From: Verrucomicrobiaceae bacterium
Lineage (GTDB): Bacteria; Verrucomicrobiota; Verrucomicrobiia; Verrucomicrobiales; Verrucomicrobiaceae
NCBI GenBank assembly: GCA_947458455.1
Contig: CANGYJ010000003.1
Location: forward strand, 124,001-188,000
Direction: 5' to 3'
Length of the DNA stretch: 64,000 nt
The notes below the pieces were generated by a model that saw nothing but the letters and a program-made list of their open reading frames with translations, ran no database searches and had not been told where the DNA came from. Shown here piece after piece: positions 40,609-50,964 of the stretch. The translations under genes and the position numbers were made by a program. Position 1 is the stretch's first letter. Each line of letters starts with the position of its first letter.

Positions 40609-42609
40609 ATGCGCCTCATCACCCTCACTCATACGATCGGACTGGCGGCTGCCTTGTTCGCCTCCGCTACTCTCCAGGCCCAGACCAACCGCCGCGGGGA
40701 AGACTTCCCACAGCAGCATCTGTCCCGCAATGGGCGTGCGCAGGAGATCCCCGCGCTACTCGGGGCGAAGCTCACCCAGGTCGCCGCTTGGTATGATCGC
40801 AGCGCCGCCGATTTCGTGAAGCTCTGCGCCCAGGAAAAAACCCTTTGCTCCGACAAGCAGGGCCGCCTGCACTTTGTCTGCGAAGGCTTGCTTCCTTTGC
40901 AAAACGCCATCGCTCAGGCCACCACCGCCTCCGGCAGCGGCACGGCTGCCGCTTTGACCCCCACCGAGACCTTTGCCCTGCACAGCAAGCCCGGTGCTAC
41001 GAAGGTCATCTACCTCGATTTCGATGGTCACACGACTTCCGGCACCTCATGGAACTCCGCTTTCACGGCCGGAGCGAACATCGTGACGCCGCCCTATTCC
41101 AATGATGCCACGGTGAGCACGGCTTTCGCTCAGGCGGAACTCGACAATATCTATTCCATCTGGCAGCGCGTGGCGGAAGACTACGCCCCCTTCGATGTGA
41201 ATGTGACCACGCAGGACCCCGGTGTGGAGGCACTACGCAAAACGACTAGCACCGATGCGCAGTTCGGCGTCCGCGTGTGCATCGGCGGCAGCAGCTACGA
41301 CTGGTATGGAGCCGGTGCCGGCGGCGTGGCCTATTTGAATTCCTTCACTTGGAACTCCGACACGCCTTGCTTCGTCTTCACCGCCCAGCTCGGCAATGGC
41401 AACGCCAAATACACTGCCGAAGCCGTTAGCCATGAGGCCGGCCACACCTTCAATCTCAGCCACGATGGGCAAGTGGCGAGTGGTACCACAGCAGCTGTCG
41501 GCTACTACACCGGCCATGCCAACTGGGCACCCATCATGGGCGTGGGTTACTACCAGGAAGTTAGCCAATGGAGCAAAGGCGATTATCCTCTGGCAAACAA
41601 CCTTCAGGACGATACCGCCATCATCGCGGGCATCACCGGTTACCGCACCGATGCGCATGGAGACAGCATCGTGAACGCCACGCCGCTCACCGGCACCTCG
41701 CTGAGCGCCAGCGGCATCATTGAGCGCCGTGCGGATGCGGATCTCTTCGCTTTCACCACTGGAGCCGGTCCGGTGAGCTTCTCGGCCGTGCCCGCCGCGC
41801 CCTCGCCGAATCTCGACCTTCAGCTCGCCCTTTACGACGGCTTTGGCAACCTCGTCACCTCCGCCAATCCAGCCACGCTCGATGCTTCGCTCAGCACCAC
41901 GCTCACGCAGGGCACCTACTACCTCGCCGTGGATGGAGTGGGCACCGGCAGCCCGCTTACCGCTTACGATGACTATGGCAGCCTCGGGCAGTTCAGCCTC
42001 ACCGGCAGCGTGGTCCCCTTCACGGGCGTGGCTCCCATCGCCGTCGCAGATGCCTCCGCGCCCACCACGGGTGCCGCGCCGCTCGCGGTCAGCTTTTCCA
42101 GCACGGGCAGCTACGATCCCGATGGCACCATCGCCGCCTACGATTGGGACTTTGGCGATGGCACCACGTCCACCGTCGCCAATCCGGTGAAAAGCTACGC
42201 TGCTCCCGGCACCTACACCGCGTCCCTCGTCGTGGTGGATAATTCCGGCCTCTCCTCTGTGGCCGATACCGTCGTCATCGTCGTGCAGAGCAACAATGTC
42301 GTCTATGTGGGTAACCTCACCATGACGCTCAGCAGCACCCGTCAGGGCTATGCCGCCACCGCCGCCGTCACCGTGCGGAATCAAAACGGTGCCCTCGTGC
42401 GCAACGCCGTGGTCACCGGGACTTGGAGCGGCCTCGCGAGCGGGACCGTTTCCGGCACAACGAGTCGTAGTGGCACCATCTCCTTTGCCTCCGCACGCAC
42501 TAGGAATCGTGGCAGCTTCACCTTCACTGTCACCGGCATCACCCTTTCCGGGTACACCTATGCGCCTGCGCAGAATGTGAGGACCAGTGCCAGCATTGCC
42601 ACGCCATGA
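40609..42609 (+). CDS. Secreted zinc metalloprotease with a PKD domain
   Basis: I start at the ATG at 40609, giving 666 residues and a signal peptide (LITLTHTIGLAAALFASATL). The catalytic domain carries the metzincin-type zinc site SHEAGHTFNLSHD. It is followed by a pre-peptidase C-terminal-like domain (about 385-475, ERRADADLFAFTTGAGPVS) and a PKD domain (about 480-570, FSSTGSYDPDGTIAAYDWDF). The C-terminal part is a Ser/Thr-rich beta domain. An extracellular protease for scavenging protein is the likely role. Confidence 0.85.
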   Translation: MRLITLTHTIGLAAALFASATLQAQTNRRGEDFPQQHLSRNGRAQEIPALLGAKLTQVAAWYDRSAADFVKLCAQEKTLCSDKQGRLHFVCEGLLPLQNAIAQATTASGSGTAAALTPTETFALHSKPGATKVIYLDFDGHTTSGTSWNSAFTAGANIVTPPYSNDATVSTAFAQAELDNIYSIWQRVAEDYAPFDVNVTTQDPGVEALRKTTSTDAQFGVRVCIGGSSYDWYGAGAGGVAYLNSFTWNSDTPCFVFTAQLGNGNAKYTAEAVSHEAGHTFNLSHDGQVASGTTAAVGYYTGHANWAPIMGVGYYQEVSQWSKGDYPLANNLQDDTAIIAGITGYRTDAHGDSIVNATPLTGTSLSASGIIERRADADLFAFTTGAGPVSFSAVPAAPSPNLDLQLALYDGFGNLVTSANPATLDASLSTTLTQGTYYLAVDGVGTGSPLTAYDDYGSLGQFSLTGSVVPFTGVAPIAVADASAPTTGAAPLAVSFSSTGSYDPDGTIAAYDWDFGDGTTSTVANPVKSYAAPGTYTASLVVVDNSGLSSVADTVVIVVQSNNVVYVGNLTMTLSSTRQGYAATAAVTVRNQNGALVRNAVVTGTWSGLASGTVSGTTSRSGTISFASARTRNRGSFTFTVTGITLSGYTYAPAQNVRTSASIATP

Positions 42610-42621
42610 TGTTGCGTGGCG

Positions 42622-43104
42622 TTACTTGGCCGCCGGAATGGACATAAGGCGCTCGTCGATGATCTCGAAGGCCTCCTCACTGACGCTGAACTCCCCGCGA
42701 AAAGGGTAATCCATCGCGGCGATCAGGAAAACGTGCAGACCGATGAGCGAGGCCAGGCATCCTTGATGGTGTAGCGCACCTACCCCTTCATCAGCCCCTT
42801 GAGTTCGTGCGAGTGCGGCGCTGTATCCGGCTGATGTCCATGCAGCAGGCAGAGATGGCCGAGGCCTCCTGGGAGACGGTGGCCTCCACCGAGCTGAAGC
42901 TCTCCCCCGTCGCCACGGCGATGAGGCCGATCGTCAGACCATAAAACACACCGAAAGCGGAGAGGAAAAAGCTCACCAAGCCATGGCTCTCATCGTTGTC
43001 CTTCAGCAGGCGGTGCATGTAAGGCCTCGTCACCAGCAGAACGAGGATGGAGAACCCGGTGAAAAACGCCAGGGTGATGAGGCAAAAGAGCCAGTTGGGA
43101 ATAA
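42622..43104 (-). pseudogene. DUF4239 (bestrophin-like) membrane protein gene, broken
   Basis: On the minus strand the frame reads NWLFCLITLAFFTGFSILVL, then SHGLVSFFLSAFGVFYGLTI and SSVEATVSQEASAISA, the DUF4239 signature. After MDISR a frameshift brings it to a stop. The next frame gives HELKGLMKG, a TAG, VRYTIKDAW, and a third frame gives LIGLHVFLIAAMDYPFRGEF to a TAA at 42622. At least three lesions and no start codon mark it as dead. Confidence 0.8.
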
Positions 43105-43238
43105 CTTAAATCCAGAACATGCTCCTAGGCGGGCCGGGGTTTACCGGAGTCCTGCCACAGCGCCATCGCCAAATTGGCTCTCTTCCCGCATGCTCCGCCC
43201 TTGCAGCCTCCGCCGCATTCGGCACTGTGGCCGCCCTC

Positions 43239-44765
43239 ATGGCAAAAAAGACTCCTTCCACTGGCATTTGTTATCTCGTCGGCGCGGGTCCGGGCGATCC
43301 CGGGCTGCTCACGATTAAAGGGAAGGAGTGCATCGCCGCAGCGGACGTGCTCGTTTACGACTACCTCGTGAACATCGATATCCTCCGCCATGGAAAGCCC
43401 AATGTGGAGCGCATCTACGTGGGCAAAAAAGCCGGCGATCACACCCTCCCTCAGGAGGAAATCAACAAACTCATCGTCAAGCTCACCCGCGAGGGCAAGA
43501 CCGTCACCCGCCTCAAAGGCGGTGATCCCGTGCTCTTCGGCCGTGGCGCCGAGGAGGCAGCCGAGCTGGCTGAAGCGGGCGTGCGCTTTGAAATCGTCCC
43601 TGGCATCACCTCCGCCATCGCCGGGCCTGCCTATGCCGGCATTCCCATCACCCATCGCTCCCACGCCTCCCAGTTGACCATCTTCACTGGTCACGAGGAC
43701 CCCACCAAGAGTGAAACCTCCCTCAACTACGCCAAACTCGCCCAGGCAGAAGGCACCAAGGTCTTCCTCATGGGCGTCGAGCGCATGGAAGAGATCACCG
43801 GCGAACTCATCAAGCACGGTGCCAAGGCCGAAACACCCATGGCCCTCGTCCGCTGGGCCACCACCGGCCGCCAGCAGACCCTCACCGCCACGCTCGGCAC
43901 CATGGCACAGAAGGTCAAGGAAACCGGTTTCAAGGCACCCGCCGTCGCTGTCGTCGGCGATGTCGTCACCGAGCGTGACAACATCAACTGGTTCGAAAAC
44001 CGCCCGCTCTTTGGCAAGCGCATCGTCGTCACCCGCACCCGACAGCAGGCCGGCGTGCTTAGCCGCCAGCTCGCCGATCTCGGCGCGGATGTCATCGAGC
44101 TGCCCACCATCCGCATTGAGGAGCCGAACGACCTGCTCAGCTTTGGCGAGCTCGTCCAGGACTGCCACAAATACGACTGGATCGTCTTCACCAGCCCGAA
44201 CGGCGTCGATGCCTTCTTCACCATGTTCGACAAGCTCTACAACGATGCCCGCAGCATCGGCGGTGCCCGCATCGCCTGCATCGGACCCGGCACCGCCGAA
44301 AAGATCAAAGCACGCCATCTCGCCGTCGATCTTATGCCGGAGAAAGATTTCGTCGCCGAAGGCCTTGTCAAAGCCTTCAAAGACCACCACGACATCGAAA
44401 ACCAGACCATCCTTTGGGTCAAAGCCGAGGAGACGCGTGAAGTCATCGCCAATGGACTCACCGGCCTGCGAGCCATCGTCGATGAAGCCGTCGCCTACCG
44501 CACCGTCGCCGAGCGTGAGGACAATCTCGAAGCCCTCGCCCGCCTCAAGAACGAAGGTGCTGACATGATCACCTTCACCAGCGCCGCCACCGTCGATCAC
44601 TTCCTTGAGCTTGGCGTGGCGCTCCCCGAAAACTGCCAAATCGCCAGCATCGGCCCCGTCACCAGCAAAGCGCTCCAAAAGCACAAGCTACCCATCGCCG
44701 TCGAAGCCAAGTCCTACACCATCCCCGGCCTCGTCGAAGCCATCCGCAAGCACTTCGCCAAGTAA
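43239..44765 (+). CDS. cobA-hemD: Uroporphyrinogen-III C-methyltransferase fused to uroporphyrinogen-III synthase
   Basis: The ATG at 43239 gives 508 residues. The N-terminal half is SUMT/CobA (YLVGAGPGDPGLLTIKG, TRLKGGDPVLFGRG, GITSAIAGPAYAGIPITHR). From about residue 258 the HemD part begins (FGKRIVVTRTRQQAGVLSRQ, WIVFTSPNGVDAFF). The fusion makes uroporphyrinogen III and then precorrin-2 for sirohaem or cobalamin. Such fusions are common in bacteria. It has no neighbour in the pathway here. Confidence 0.95.
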   Translation: MAKKTPSTGICYLVGAGPGDPGLLTIKGKECIAAADVLVYDYLVNIDILRHGKPNVERIYVGKKAGDHTLPQEEINKLIVKLTREGKTVTRLKGGDPVLFGRGAEEAAELAEAGVRFEIVPGITSAIAGPAYAGIPITHRSHASQLTIFTGHEDPTKSETSLNYAKLAQAEGTKVFLMGVERMEEITGELIKHGAKAETPMALVRWATTGRQQTLTATLGTMAQKVKETGFKAPAVAVVGDVVTERDNINWFENRPLFGKRIVVTRTRQQAGVLSRQLADLGADVIELPTIRIEEPNDLLSFGELVQDCHKYDWIVFTSPNGVDAFFTMFDKLYNDARSIGGARIACIGPGTAEKIKARHLAVDLMPEKDFVAEGLVKAFKDHHDIENQTILWVKAEETREVIANGLTGLRAIVDEAVAYRTVAEREDNLEALARLKNEGADMITFTSAATVDHFLELGVALPENCQIASIGPVTSKALQKHKLPIAVEAKSYTIPGLVEAIRKHFAK

Positions 44766-44796
44766 GCCCCACGGTTCGCTGAGCATCAGGGGGCAG

Positions 44797-44830
44797 AAGA
44801 ATGGCTTGATTCTTTTGTCCCCATTCTCCT
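44797..44830. repeat. Palindromic repeat ending in gtccccattc
   Basis: GGGGCAGAAGAAT pairs with ATTCTTTTGTCCCC around GGCTTG (mismatch and bulge). It sits in the 205-base gap 44766-44970. The same gap contains a 22-codon minus-strand frame (44873-44941, MNAEVIYDPNPLQAVMFVLF) just after the propeller gene, too short to support. Confidence 0.6.
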
Positions 44831-44970
44831 GTCGAAGCGGGTCTCCGGCCTTCCGGTTCCTTCCTCCCTTCATCAGGCCTCAAAAAGCACGAACATCACC
44901 GCTTGGAGTGGGTTCGGATCGTAGATCACCTCCGCGTTCATGGGAGACTTTCCTGCGATTCCAGATGAGA

Positions 44971-46224
44971 TCACTTCCTGATGCACCAGAGGCTCTGGTA
45001 GCTGCGGATGAAGAGATGGCCGTCACTCACGGCGATGGAGGCGATGATTTTTTCACCGAGCGTGTTGGTGGCGAGCATCTCATACTTCGGGGCGGCTTTG
45101 AAGACGAAGCAGTCGCCGCCTTGGTTGGCCGCGTAGAGCTTTCCATCGGCGCTGAGCACGAGGGAGGACCAGTTTTGGCCGGCGGGGCCGGGGCCTTTGA
45201 CGCGTTCGTTGAAGACGAGTTTGCCCGTCTGGATGTCACGGCATTCGAGGATGCCGCCATCGGTGAGGATGTAGTGATGGCCTTGATACACGACGCCGCT
45301 GCCAATGCGCTGCTGAACCTTAGGCTCATACCACAGGCGGTTTTTCTCTGTCACATCGCCGCTGCCGCCGGGCTTGATCGCCATCGCCGAGCCGCCATAA
45401 CCGCACATGGCAATCATGAGGCCATCGGCAAACACGGGCGAGTTGTACACCAGCTTCGTGAGGCCGCCGCAGGTCCACCGTTCCTTGCCATTCATCGGGT
45501 CAAAGGCGCAGGCACGGCCAGGGTAGGACATCAGCAGCTCCTCATGATCACCGATCTTCCGCAGCAACGGGTCACTCCAGGAACCAAGCCAGTTTTTATT
45601 GCCCGACACACCGGAATCACCGCCGGGCTCGTGGTGTTCCCAAAGCGTTTTGCCGGTCTTTTTATCGAAAGCATACAAAACGGTCTTCGCGCCGGGACCA
45701 AAGTTCAGGAAGACGCGATCCTCCGCGATGACGGGCGAGGTGCCATTCCCCCAAATGTGATGCTGCTTGCCCAGATCCGTGCGCTTCCACAGCTCTTTGC
45801 CATTCATGTCGTAGCAAAAAACACCGGCGGAGGCATGAAACACGATCACCCGCTCGCCATCGGTCGCCGGTGAAGCGGCGCAGTAAGGGTTCGTGGCATG
45901 GGTGAGCTCCTTCTCGCGGTAGATTGTGCCCGAGTCCCAGAGCTGCTTGCCAGTTTTCTTGTCAAAGCACAGCAGCAGGCGCTTCCCTTCCTTCTCGATG
46001 GCCTGGGTGAGGAAGAGCCTCTCGCCCCAGATCACCGGCGTGGAATTGCCCCGATCCGGCAGCTTCACCTTCCAGGCCACGTTTTCCGCAGCGCTCCACG
46101 TTTCTGGCAGGTTCGATTCGGTGCAGGTGCCATCGCCCTTCGCCCCGCGCCACATGGGCCAGTGATCCGCAAAAACGGCCAGGGTGAAGCCGAGCAGGGC
46201 GGTGAGAGTCAGGATCGTCTTCAT
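44971..46224 (-). CDS. Secreted PQQ-like beta-propeller protein
   Basis: The ATG at 46224 gives 417 residues with a signal peptide (MKTILTLTALLGFTLAVFA). The mature protein starts HWPMWRGAKGDGTCTESNLP, the usual opening of exported PQQ-like propellers in this phylum. Repeated blades follow (LLCFDKKTGKQLWDSG, LYAFDKKTGKTLWEH, ECRDIQTGKLVF). It lacks a clear cofactor site, so it may be structural or an orphan dehydrogenase. It is divergent from the HlyD adaptor. Confidence 0.88.
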   Translation of the reverse strand: MKTILTLTALLGFTLAVFADHWPMWRGAKGDGTCTESNLPETWSAAENVAWKVKLPDRGNSTPVIWGERLFLTQAIEKEGKRLLLCFDKKTGKQLWDSGTIYREKELTHATNPYCAASPATDGERVIVFHASAGVFCYDMNGKELWKRTDLGKQHHIWGNGTSPVIAEDRVFLNFGPGAKTVLYAFDKKTGKTLWEHHEPGGDSGVSGNKNWLGSWSDPLLRKIGDHEELLMSYPGRACAFDPMNGKERWTCGGLTKLVYNSPVFADGLMIAMCGYGGSAMAIKPGGSGDVTEKNRLWYEPKVQQRIGSGVVYQGHHYILTDGGILECRDIQTGKLVFNERVKGPGPAGQNWSSLVLSADGKLYAANQGGDCFVFKAAPKYEMLATNTLGEKIIASIAVSDGHLFIRSYQSLWCIRK

Positions 46225-46345
46225 GGTGAGGGAGCCAGAACGAGCCGCGCCGCGCTGGAATGTCATTTCACGCTCAAAAGGCTCGTCGAAGCCGAAGAAA
46301 TCGCCTGCGCATTCATCGGCCACGCGCATGATGCAGCACCTCCGA

Positions 46346-47608
46346 ATGTCCGAACCGCCCCACGCCCGTCCCACCGCCAACGGCAAGCCGCCGTGGGAGG
46401 CCAAGCGCCCACCACGCGGCCGCGGCCTACTGCGCCGCCTCATTACCTTGCTCATCGTGGCCGGATTGATCGCCCTCGTCGTGCAGGCCATGCGCCCACG
46501 GCCCGTCGAGGTGGAGGTAGGTGTGGTCAAACCGGGGCCGCTGACCGTTTTCGTGAGCGAGGAAGGTAAGACGCGCATTCGCAATCGCTACATCGTCGCC
46601 GCACCGGTGGGCGGCAGCATGCAGCGGGTGAGTTTGAAGCCCGGTGATGCCGTGAAAGCAGGTGAAACCATTCTCACCCGCATCGAGCCAGGCATGGCAC
46701 CGCTGCTCGATACCCGCAGCAAAGCGCAGGCCCAGGCTCGCGTGGATGCCGCCACGGCCAGCCGCAGCCGGGCGCAGGAAGCTCTCGAAATGGCCCGCAC
46801 CGGCCTCAAATACGCCCAATCGAATTGGGACCGCATCAAGACCAACACGGACAAAGGCACCATCAGCGAGACGGACCGCGATACCTTTGAGCGAGAGGCG
46901 GAAATGAAATCTCGCGAGGTCCGCGCCTCCGAATTCGCCCTGCAAGTGGCGGACTTCGAACTCGTCCAGACCAAGGCCGCCCTGCTCCAACTCGAAAAAC
47001 CCTCCGAAAGCGGTGCCGTGATCGAATTGAAAGCGCCCGTCACGGGCCTCATCCTCCGCGTCCAGCAGGAGAGCGCCACCATCATCGCCCCAGGTGCTGC
47101 CATTCTCGAAATCGGAGATCCGACGGATCTCGAAATCGAAGCCGAGATCCTCTCCCGCGATGCCGTGAATATCCAACTCAATGCCGAAGTGACCATCGAG
47201 CAATGGGGTGGAGCCCCCGCGCCTGGCCGTGTGCGCCGCATCGAGCCTGCCGCCTTCACCAAAGTCTCCGCCCTCGGCGTCGAGGAACAGCGCGTGCTCG
47301 TGCTCAGCGACTTCAAAGAGCAAACGCCCGCCCTCAAAGCGCTCGGGGATCGTTACCGCGTCGAGGTCCGCGTGGCCGTGTGGAAAAGCGATGAGACGCT
47401 GCTCGTGCCTGCGGGTGCTCTTTTCCGCGTCGGCAGTGAGTGGAAGGCCTTTCTCTTCCATGCAGGCAAGGCCAAGACCGTCACCGTCGAGGCTGGCCGC
47501 ACCGATGGAAAACTCACGCAGGTGCTCAGGGGTCTCGAATCCGGCGATGAGGTTCTTCTCCATCCACCGGATAGCGTCGCAGATGGCAGCGAAGTAGTGA
47601 AACGGTAG
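46346..47608 (+). CDS. HlyD/RND-type periplasmic adaptor protein
   Basis: The 420-residue protein has one membrane helix (LLRRLITLLIVAGLIALVVQ), then an adaptor fold. The split biotinyl/lipoyl halves are APVGGSMQRVSLKPGDAVKA and ELKAPVTGLILRVQQES, joined by a long coiled coil with SRSRAQEALEMARTGLKYAQ. Starts at 46328 and 46331 are also possible; I choose MSEPP as the last before the basic stretch. The adaptor would couple an ABC or RND pump to an outer-membrane channel, but no pump gene follows it. Confidence 0.85.
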   Translation: MSEPPHARPTANGKPPWEAKRPPRGRGLLRRLITLLIVAGLIALVVQAMRPRPVEVEVGVVKPGPLTVFVSEEGKTRIRNRYIVAAPVGGSMQRVSLKPGDAVKAGETILTRIEPGMAPLLDTRSKAQAQARVDAATASRSRAQEALEMARTGLKYAQSNWDRIKTNTDKGTISETDRDTFEREAEMKSREVRASEFALQVADFELVQTKAALLQLEKPSESGAVIELKAPVTGLILRVQQESATIIAPGAAILEIGDPTDLEIEAEILSRDAVNIQLNAEVTIEQWGGAPAPGRVRRIEPAAFTKVSALGVEEQRVLVLSDFKEQTPALKALGDRYRVEVRVAVWKSDETLLVPAGALFRVGSEWKAFLFHAGKAKTVTVEAGRTDGKLTQVLRGLESGDEVLLHPPDSVADGSEVVKR

Positions 47609-47675
47609 GCTGGAACCCCACGCGACAGCTTTTCCTCTCGACACAACGCGGCCCGGCGTGGACGATTCCCACCTC

Positions 47676-48632
47676 ATGCGCCTCTCACTCCGCACGCTCC
47701 TCCCCCTCGCCGCCATCCTGCTTTCGGCATCCTTTGCCATCGCCCAAACGGCCGATGGCACCGATAAACCTGATGCTGAGGCCGCCAGCGCGGCCAAAGA
47801 GGCGCTGCAAAAGCTCTTCGCCCCGTCGAACTCCGCCGAACAACTCGCCGAGCTCGCCAAAGAGGCCAACAAGCTCGGCATCCCTCGCCAGCAAATCATC
47901 GAGGCGAGACTCGTCTGGGGCCTGCGGAATCAAGACACGGCGTATTTGGCGAAACTCCTGCCCGAGGTGGAAGTGCTCGCGGCGAACTTTGATCCCGCTC
48001 AAGCCGCCGCGATGCCAAACGCCGAAGCCGTCCAGTCCTTTGCCTCCTACATCCGGGCGTTGAAGGCGCAGGACGACAAGGATGCCGAGGGTTTCAAAAA
48101 GCACATTTTGGAGGCCATTTGGCTCCAGCCCGGCCAGGCCACTGTCTTCATCCAAGCCATTGAAACCATACGCCGCGCCGAAATGATGGCCGCCCTCACC
48201 GTCGATATGAAGCTGCCCATCACGGATTCCATGGGCGAAGCCACCACGCTCGGCGATGTCGTCGCCGGTAAAAAAGCCATCCTCATCGACTTCTGGGCCT
48301 CCTGGTGCGGCCCCTGCATGCAGCTCATGCCCTCGCTCAAGAAGAAGGGCGAATCGCTTCCCGCCCATGGCATCGTTGTGGCCGCGATGAACAAGGACGA
48401 TGAAAACGCCCTCGGCATCGCTGAACGCATCCGCAAGGAGCAGGACATGAAAATCCCCTGGCTCATCGAGCCCGCCGAGCGGCCCTTCACCAAGCTCTTC
48501 GAGATCGATAGCATCCCCCGCATGATCCTCATCAGCCCCGAAGGCAAAGTCCTCTTCAACGGCCACCCCGAAGACCCCGCTCTCTGGGCCGCCCTGAAGA
48601 AGGTCGATGCCAGCATCGAAGAGGCCCATTGA
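47676..48632 (+). CDS. Secreted TlpA-like thiol-disulfide oxidoreductase
   Basis: The ATG at 47676 gives 318 residues with a signal peptide (MRLSLRTLLPLAAILLSASF). Residues 28-180 are helical and resemble nothing known. The thioredoxin domain (about 190-318) has LIDFWASWCGPCMQLMPSLK with a CGPC active site and the cis-proline IPRMILISPEG. It probably reduces disulfides in the periplasm or in cytochrome c maturation. Confidence 0.85.
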   Translation: MRLSLRTLLPLAAILLSASFAIAQTADGTDKPDAEAASAAKEALQKLFAPSNSAEQLAELAKEANKLGIPRQQIIEARLVWGLRNQDTAYLAKLLPEVEVLAANFDPAQAAAMPNAEAVQSFASYIRALKAQDDKDAEGFKKHILEAIWLQPGQATVFIQAIETIRRAEMMAALTVDMKLPITDSMGEATTLGDVVAGKKAILIDFWASWCGPCMQLMPSLKKKGESLPAHGIVVAAMNKDDENALGIAERIRKEQDMKIPWLIEPAERPFTKLFEIDSIPRMILISPEGKVLFNGHPEDPALWAALKKVDASIEEAH

Positions 48633-48811
48633 GACGGCCTCCCGGCACTCGAAACTCGGAACTTCTACCACCTTCCGGAAAGCCTCGGCTCCTCCGGTCG
48701 TATGTTTGCGGCCCCAGACGCACCAAAAGGGTTGCCTAGAAATTGGCTCCCGCTAAACTGCGCCGCTTTACCCGTCACCGGGCACCCAACCACCGACACT
48801 CGACCCCGACA

Positions 48812-50872
48812 ATGCCTCTCGCCTTCCTGCTCCAAAATGGACTCATCCTCTCCATCGCCCTCGCTGCGGTGGGCCTCGTTGTGGCCCTGATCCTCATCCG
48901 CCAAATCCTCGCCTCCTCGCCGGGGAATGCCAAAATGCAGGAAATCGGCGGTGCCGTGCAGGCCGGTGCCAAAGCCTACCTCAACCGCCAGATCGTGGCC
49001 ATCGTGCCCATCGCTCTCGTCATCCTCGCGGCCATTTGGTATCTGCGGGATGCCGTGACCGCCGTCGGATTCATCGTCGGGGCCGTCTGCTCCCTCGCCG
49101 CCGGTTACATCGGCATGATGATCGCCGTGCGTGCCAACGTCCGCACCGCTCAGGCCGCCTCCGTAAGCAGCCACTCGGCTCTCAAAGTGGCCTTCAATGG
49201 CGGCGCGGTCACCGGTTTGCTCGTCGTGGCGCTCGGCCTGCTCTCCGTCGGCGTTTTCTACATGGTGGTCAAAAGCATGCACCCGGAAGGCAAGCATGCC
49301 ATCGACTCGCTGATCGGCCTTGCCCTCGGCAGCTCGCTCATCTCCGTCTTCGCCCGTCTCGGTGGCGGCATTTACACCAAGGCCGCTGACGTGGGCGCTG
49401 ACCTCGTGGGCAAAATCGAGCAAAACCTCAACGAAGACGATCCTCGCAACCCCGCCACCATCGCCGACAACGTGGGCGACAACGTGGGCGACTGCGCCGG
49501 CATGGCCGCAGACGTTTTCGAAACCTACGCGGTGTCTCTCATCGGCGGCGTGCTCGTCGGTGCCCTCACCGCCGGTGCGGAATCGGCCAACGCGGCCGTC
49601 ATTTATCCCTTCGTGCTCTGCGGACTCTCCATCATCTCTTCCATCATCGGCATCGGTTGGGTGAATATCGTCAAGCAAAGCCCCACCACCTCCCTCGTCT
49701 GCGGCGTGGTTGTTTCCGCCCTCATCAGCGCCGGACTCTTCTGGTGGGCCACCAGCTCTGTCTTTGGAGCCACTGTCATGCTCAACGGTGTCAGCGTTAC
49801 CAGCAGCGCCCTTTTCCAATGCACGCTCATCGGGCTCGTCCTAACGCTGCTCGTGGTGTGGATCACCAATTACTACACCAGCACGCACCACAAGCCCGTG
49901 CGGCTCATCGCCAAGGCTTCTGAAACCGGCCCTGCCACGAATATCATCGCCGGCATCAGCGTCGGACACCACGCCACGCTGCTGCCCGTGCTGGCCATCG
50001 CCGCGTCCATCTGGTGCTGCTTTGAACTCGCAGGTCTCTACGGCATCGCCATCGCCGTCGTCTCCATGCTTTCCCTCTCCGGCATCATCATCTCTCTCGA
50101 TGCCTTCGGCCCCATCACCGACAACGCGGGCGGCATCGCCGTCATGAGCGGTCTGCCAGAAGATGTGCGTAAAATCACCGACGAGCTCGACGCCGTGGGC
50201 AACACCATGAAAGCCGTCACCAAAGGCTATGCCATCGCCAGTGCCGGACTCGCCGCCATGGTGCTCTTCGGCAGCTATGTGGAAGATTTGCAGGCCTTTA
50301 TCGGCCACAAGGTCGCCTTTGACCTCACCAACCATGAAGTCATCATCGGCATGTTCATCGGAGGTCTGCTGCCCTTCCTCTTCACCGCCTTCTGCATGAG
50401 TGCCGTCGGTAGCGCCGCCGGAGCCGTCGTGATCGAAGTCCGCCGCCAGATCGCCGCCAAGCCCGGCATCCTCAACGGCACTGAAATACCCGACTACGCT
50501 CAGTGCGTCGGCATCGTCACCAGCGCCGCCTTGAAGCAGATGATCCTCCCCGCGCTGCTGCCGCTGATCTTCGTCATCGGCATGGCCTTCGTCGGCTACC
50601 AGGCGCTCGGTGGCGTGCTCATCGGCACCATCGTCACCGGTCTCTTCGTCGGCATCTCCATGACCGGAGCCGGTGGAGCCTGGGACAACGCGAAGAAATA
50701 CATCGAAGAAGGCAATCACGGCGGCAAAGGCAGCTTCGCCCACGCCGCCGCTGTCACGGGCGATACCGTCGGCGATCCTTACAAAGACACCGCCGGCCCG
50801 GCCGTGAACCCCATGATCAAGGTGGTGAACATCCTCGCCATCCTCATCATCCCCATCATCTTCAAGAAGTAA
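48812..50872 (+). CDS. hppA: Membrane-bound proton-translocating pyrophosphatase
   Basis: The 686-residue integral membrane protein (ATG at 48812) has about 16 helices and the substrate loops GAD(L)[25 protein letters not shown] and [12 protein letters not shown]. It hydrolyses pyrophosphate and pumps H+ or Na+. The position that separates subfamilies reads [10 protein letters not shown]: lysine where K+-dependent enzymes have alanine, so it is expected to be K+-independent. Monocistronic, with a strong terminator after it. Confidence 0.95.
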   Translation: MPLAFLLQNGLILSIALAAVGLVVALILIRQILASSPGNAKMQEIGGAVQAGAKAYLNRQIVAIVPIALVILAAIWYLRDAVTAVGFIVGAVCSLAAGYIGMMIAVRANVRTAQAASVSSHSALKVAFNGGAVTGLLVVALGLLSVGVFYMVVKSMHPEGKHAIDSLIGLALGSSLISVFARLGGGIYTKAADVGADLVGKIEQNLNEDDPRNPATIADNVGDNVGDCAGMAADVFETYAVSLIGGVLVGALTAGAESANAAVIYPFVLCGLSIISSIIGIGWVNIVKQSPTTSLVCGVVVSALISAGLFWWATSSVFGATVMLNGVSVTSSALFQCTLIGLVLTLLVVWITNYYTSTHHKPVRLIAKASETGPATNIIAGISVGHHATLLPVLAIAASIWCCFELAGLYGIAIAVVSMLSLSGIIISLDAFGPITDNAGGIAVMSGLPEDVRKITDELDAVGNTMKAVTKGYAIASAGLAAMVLFGSYVEDLQAFIGHKVAFDLTNHEVIIGMFIGGLLPFLFTAFCMSAVGSAAGAVVIEVRRQIAAKPGILNGTEIPDYAQCVGIVTSAALKQMILPALLPLIFVIGMAFVGYQALGGVLIGTIVTGLFVGISMTGAGGAWDNAKKYIEEGNHGGKGSFAHAAAVTGDTVGDPYKDTAGPAVNPMIKVVNILAILIIPIIFKK

Positions 50873-50890
50873 CCTTCACAGGCACTTTCC

Positions 50891-50921
50891 AAGCGGCGGG
50901 AGCAATCCCGCCGCTTTTTTG
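50891..50921 (+). terminator. Intrinsic terminator of hppA
   Basis: Arms AAGCGGCGGGA (50891-50901) and TCCCGCCGCTT (50906-50916) enclose GCAA and are followed by T4. It lies between hppA and the convergent hsdR. Confidence 0.92.
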
Positions 50922-50964
50922 TGCCCTTCGTCAACAAACGACACCACACAGATCGGTTGTCGCT

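Noticed and set aside
43125-44684. A 519-codon minus-strand frame over cobA-hemD
   Set aside because: D/E/G-rich shadow of a well-supported fused gene.
44873-44941. A 22-codon minus-strand frame after the propeller gene
   Set aside because: Too short and without a partner or ribosome-binding site; mentioned only with the neighbouring repeat.
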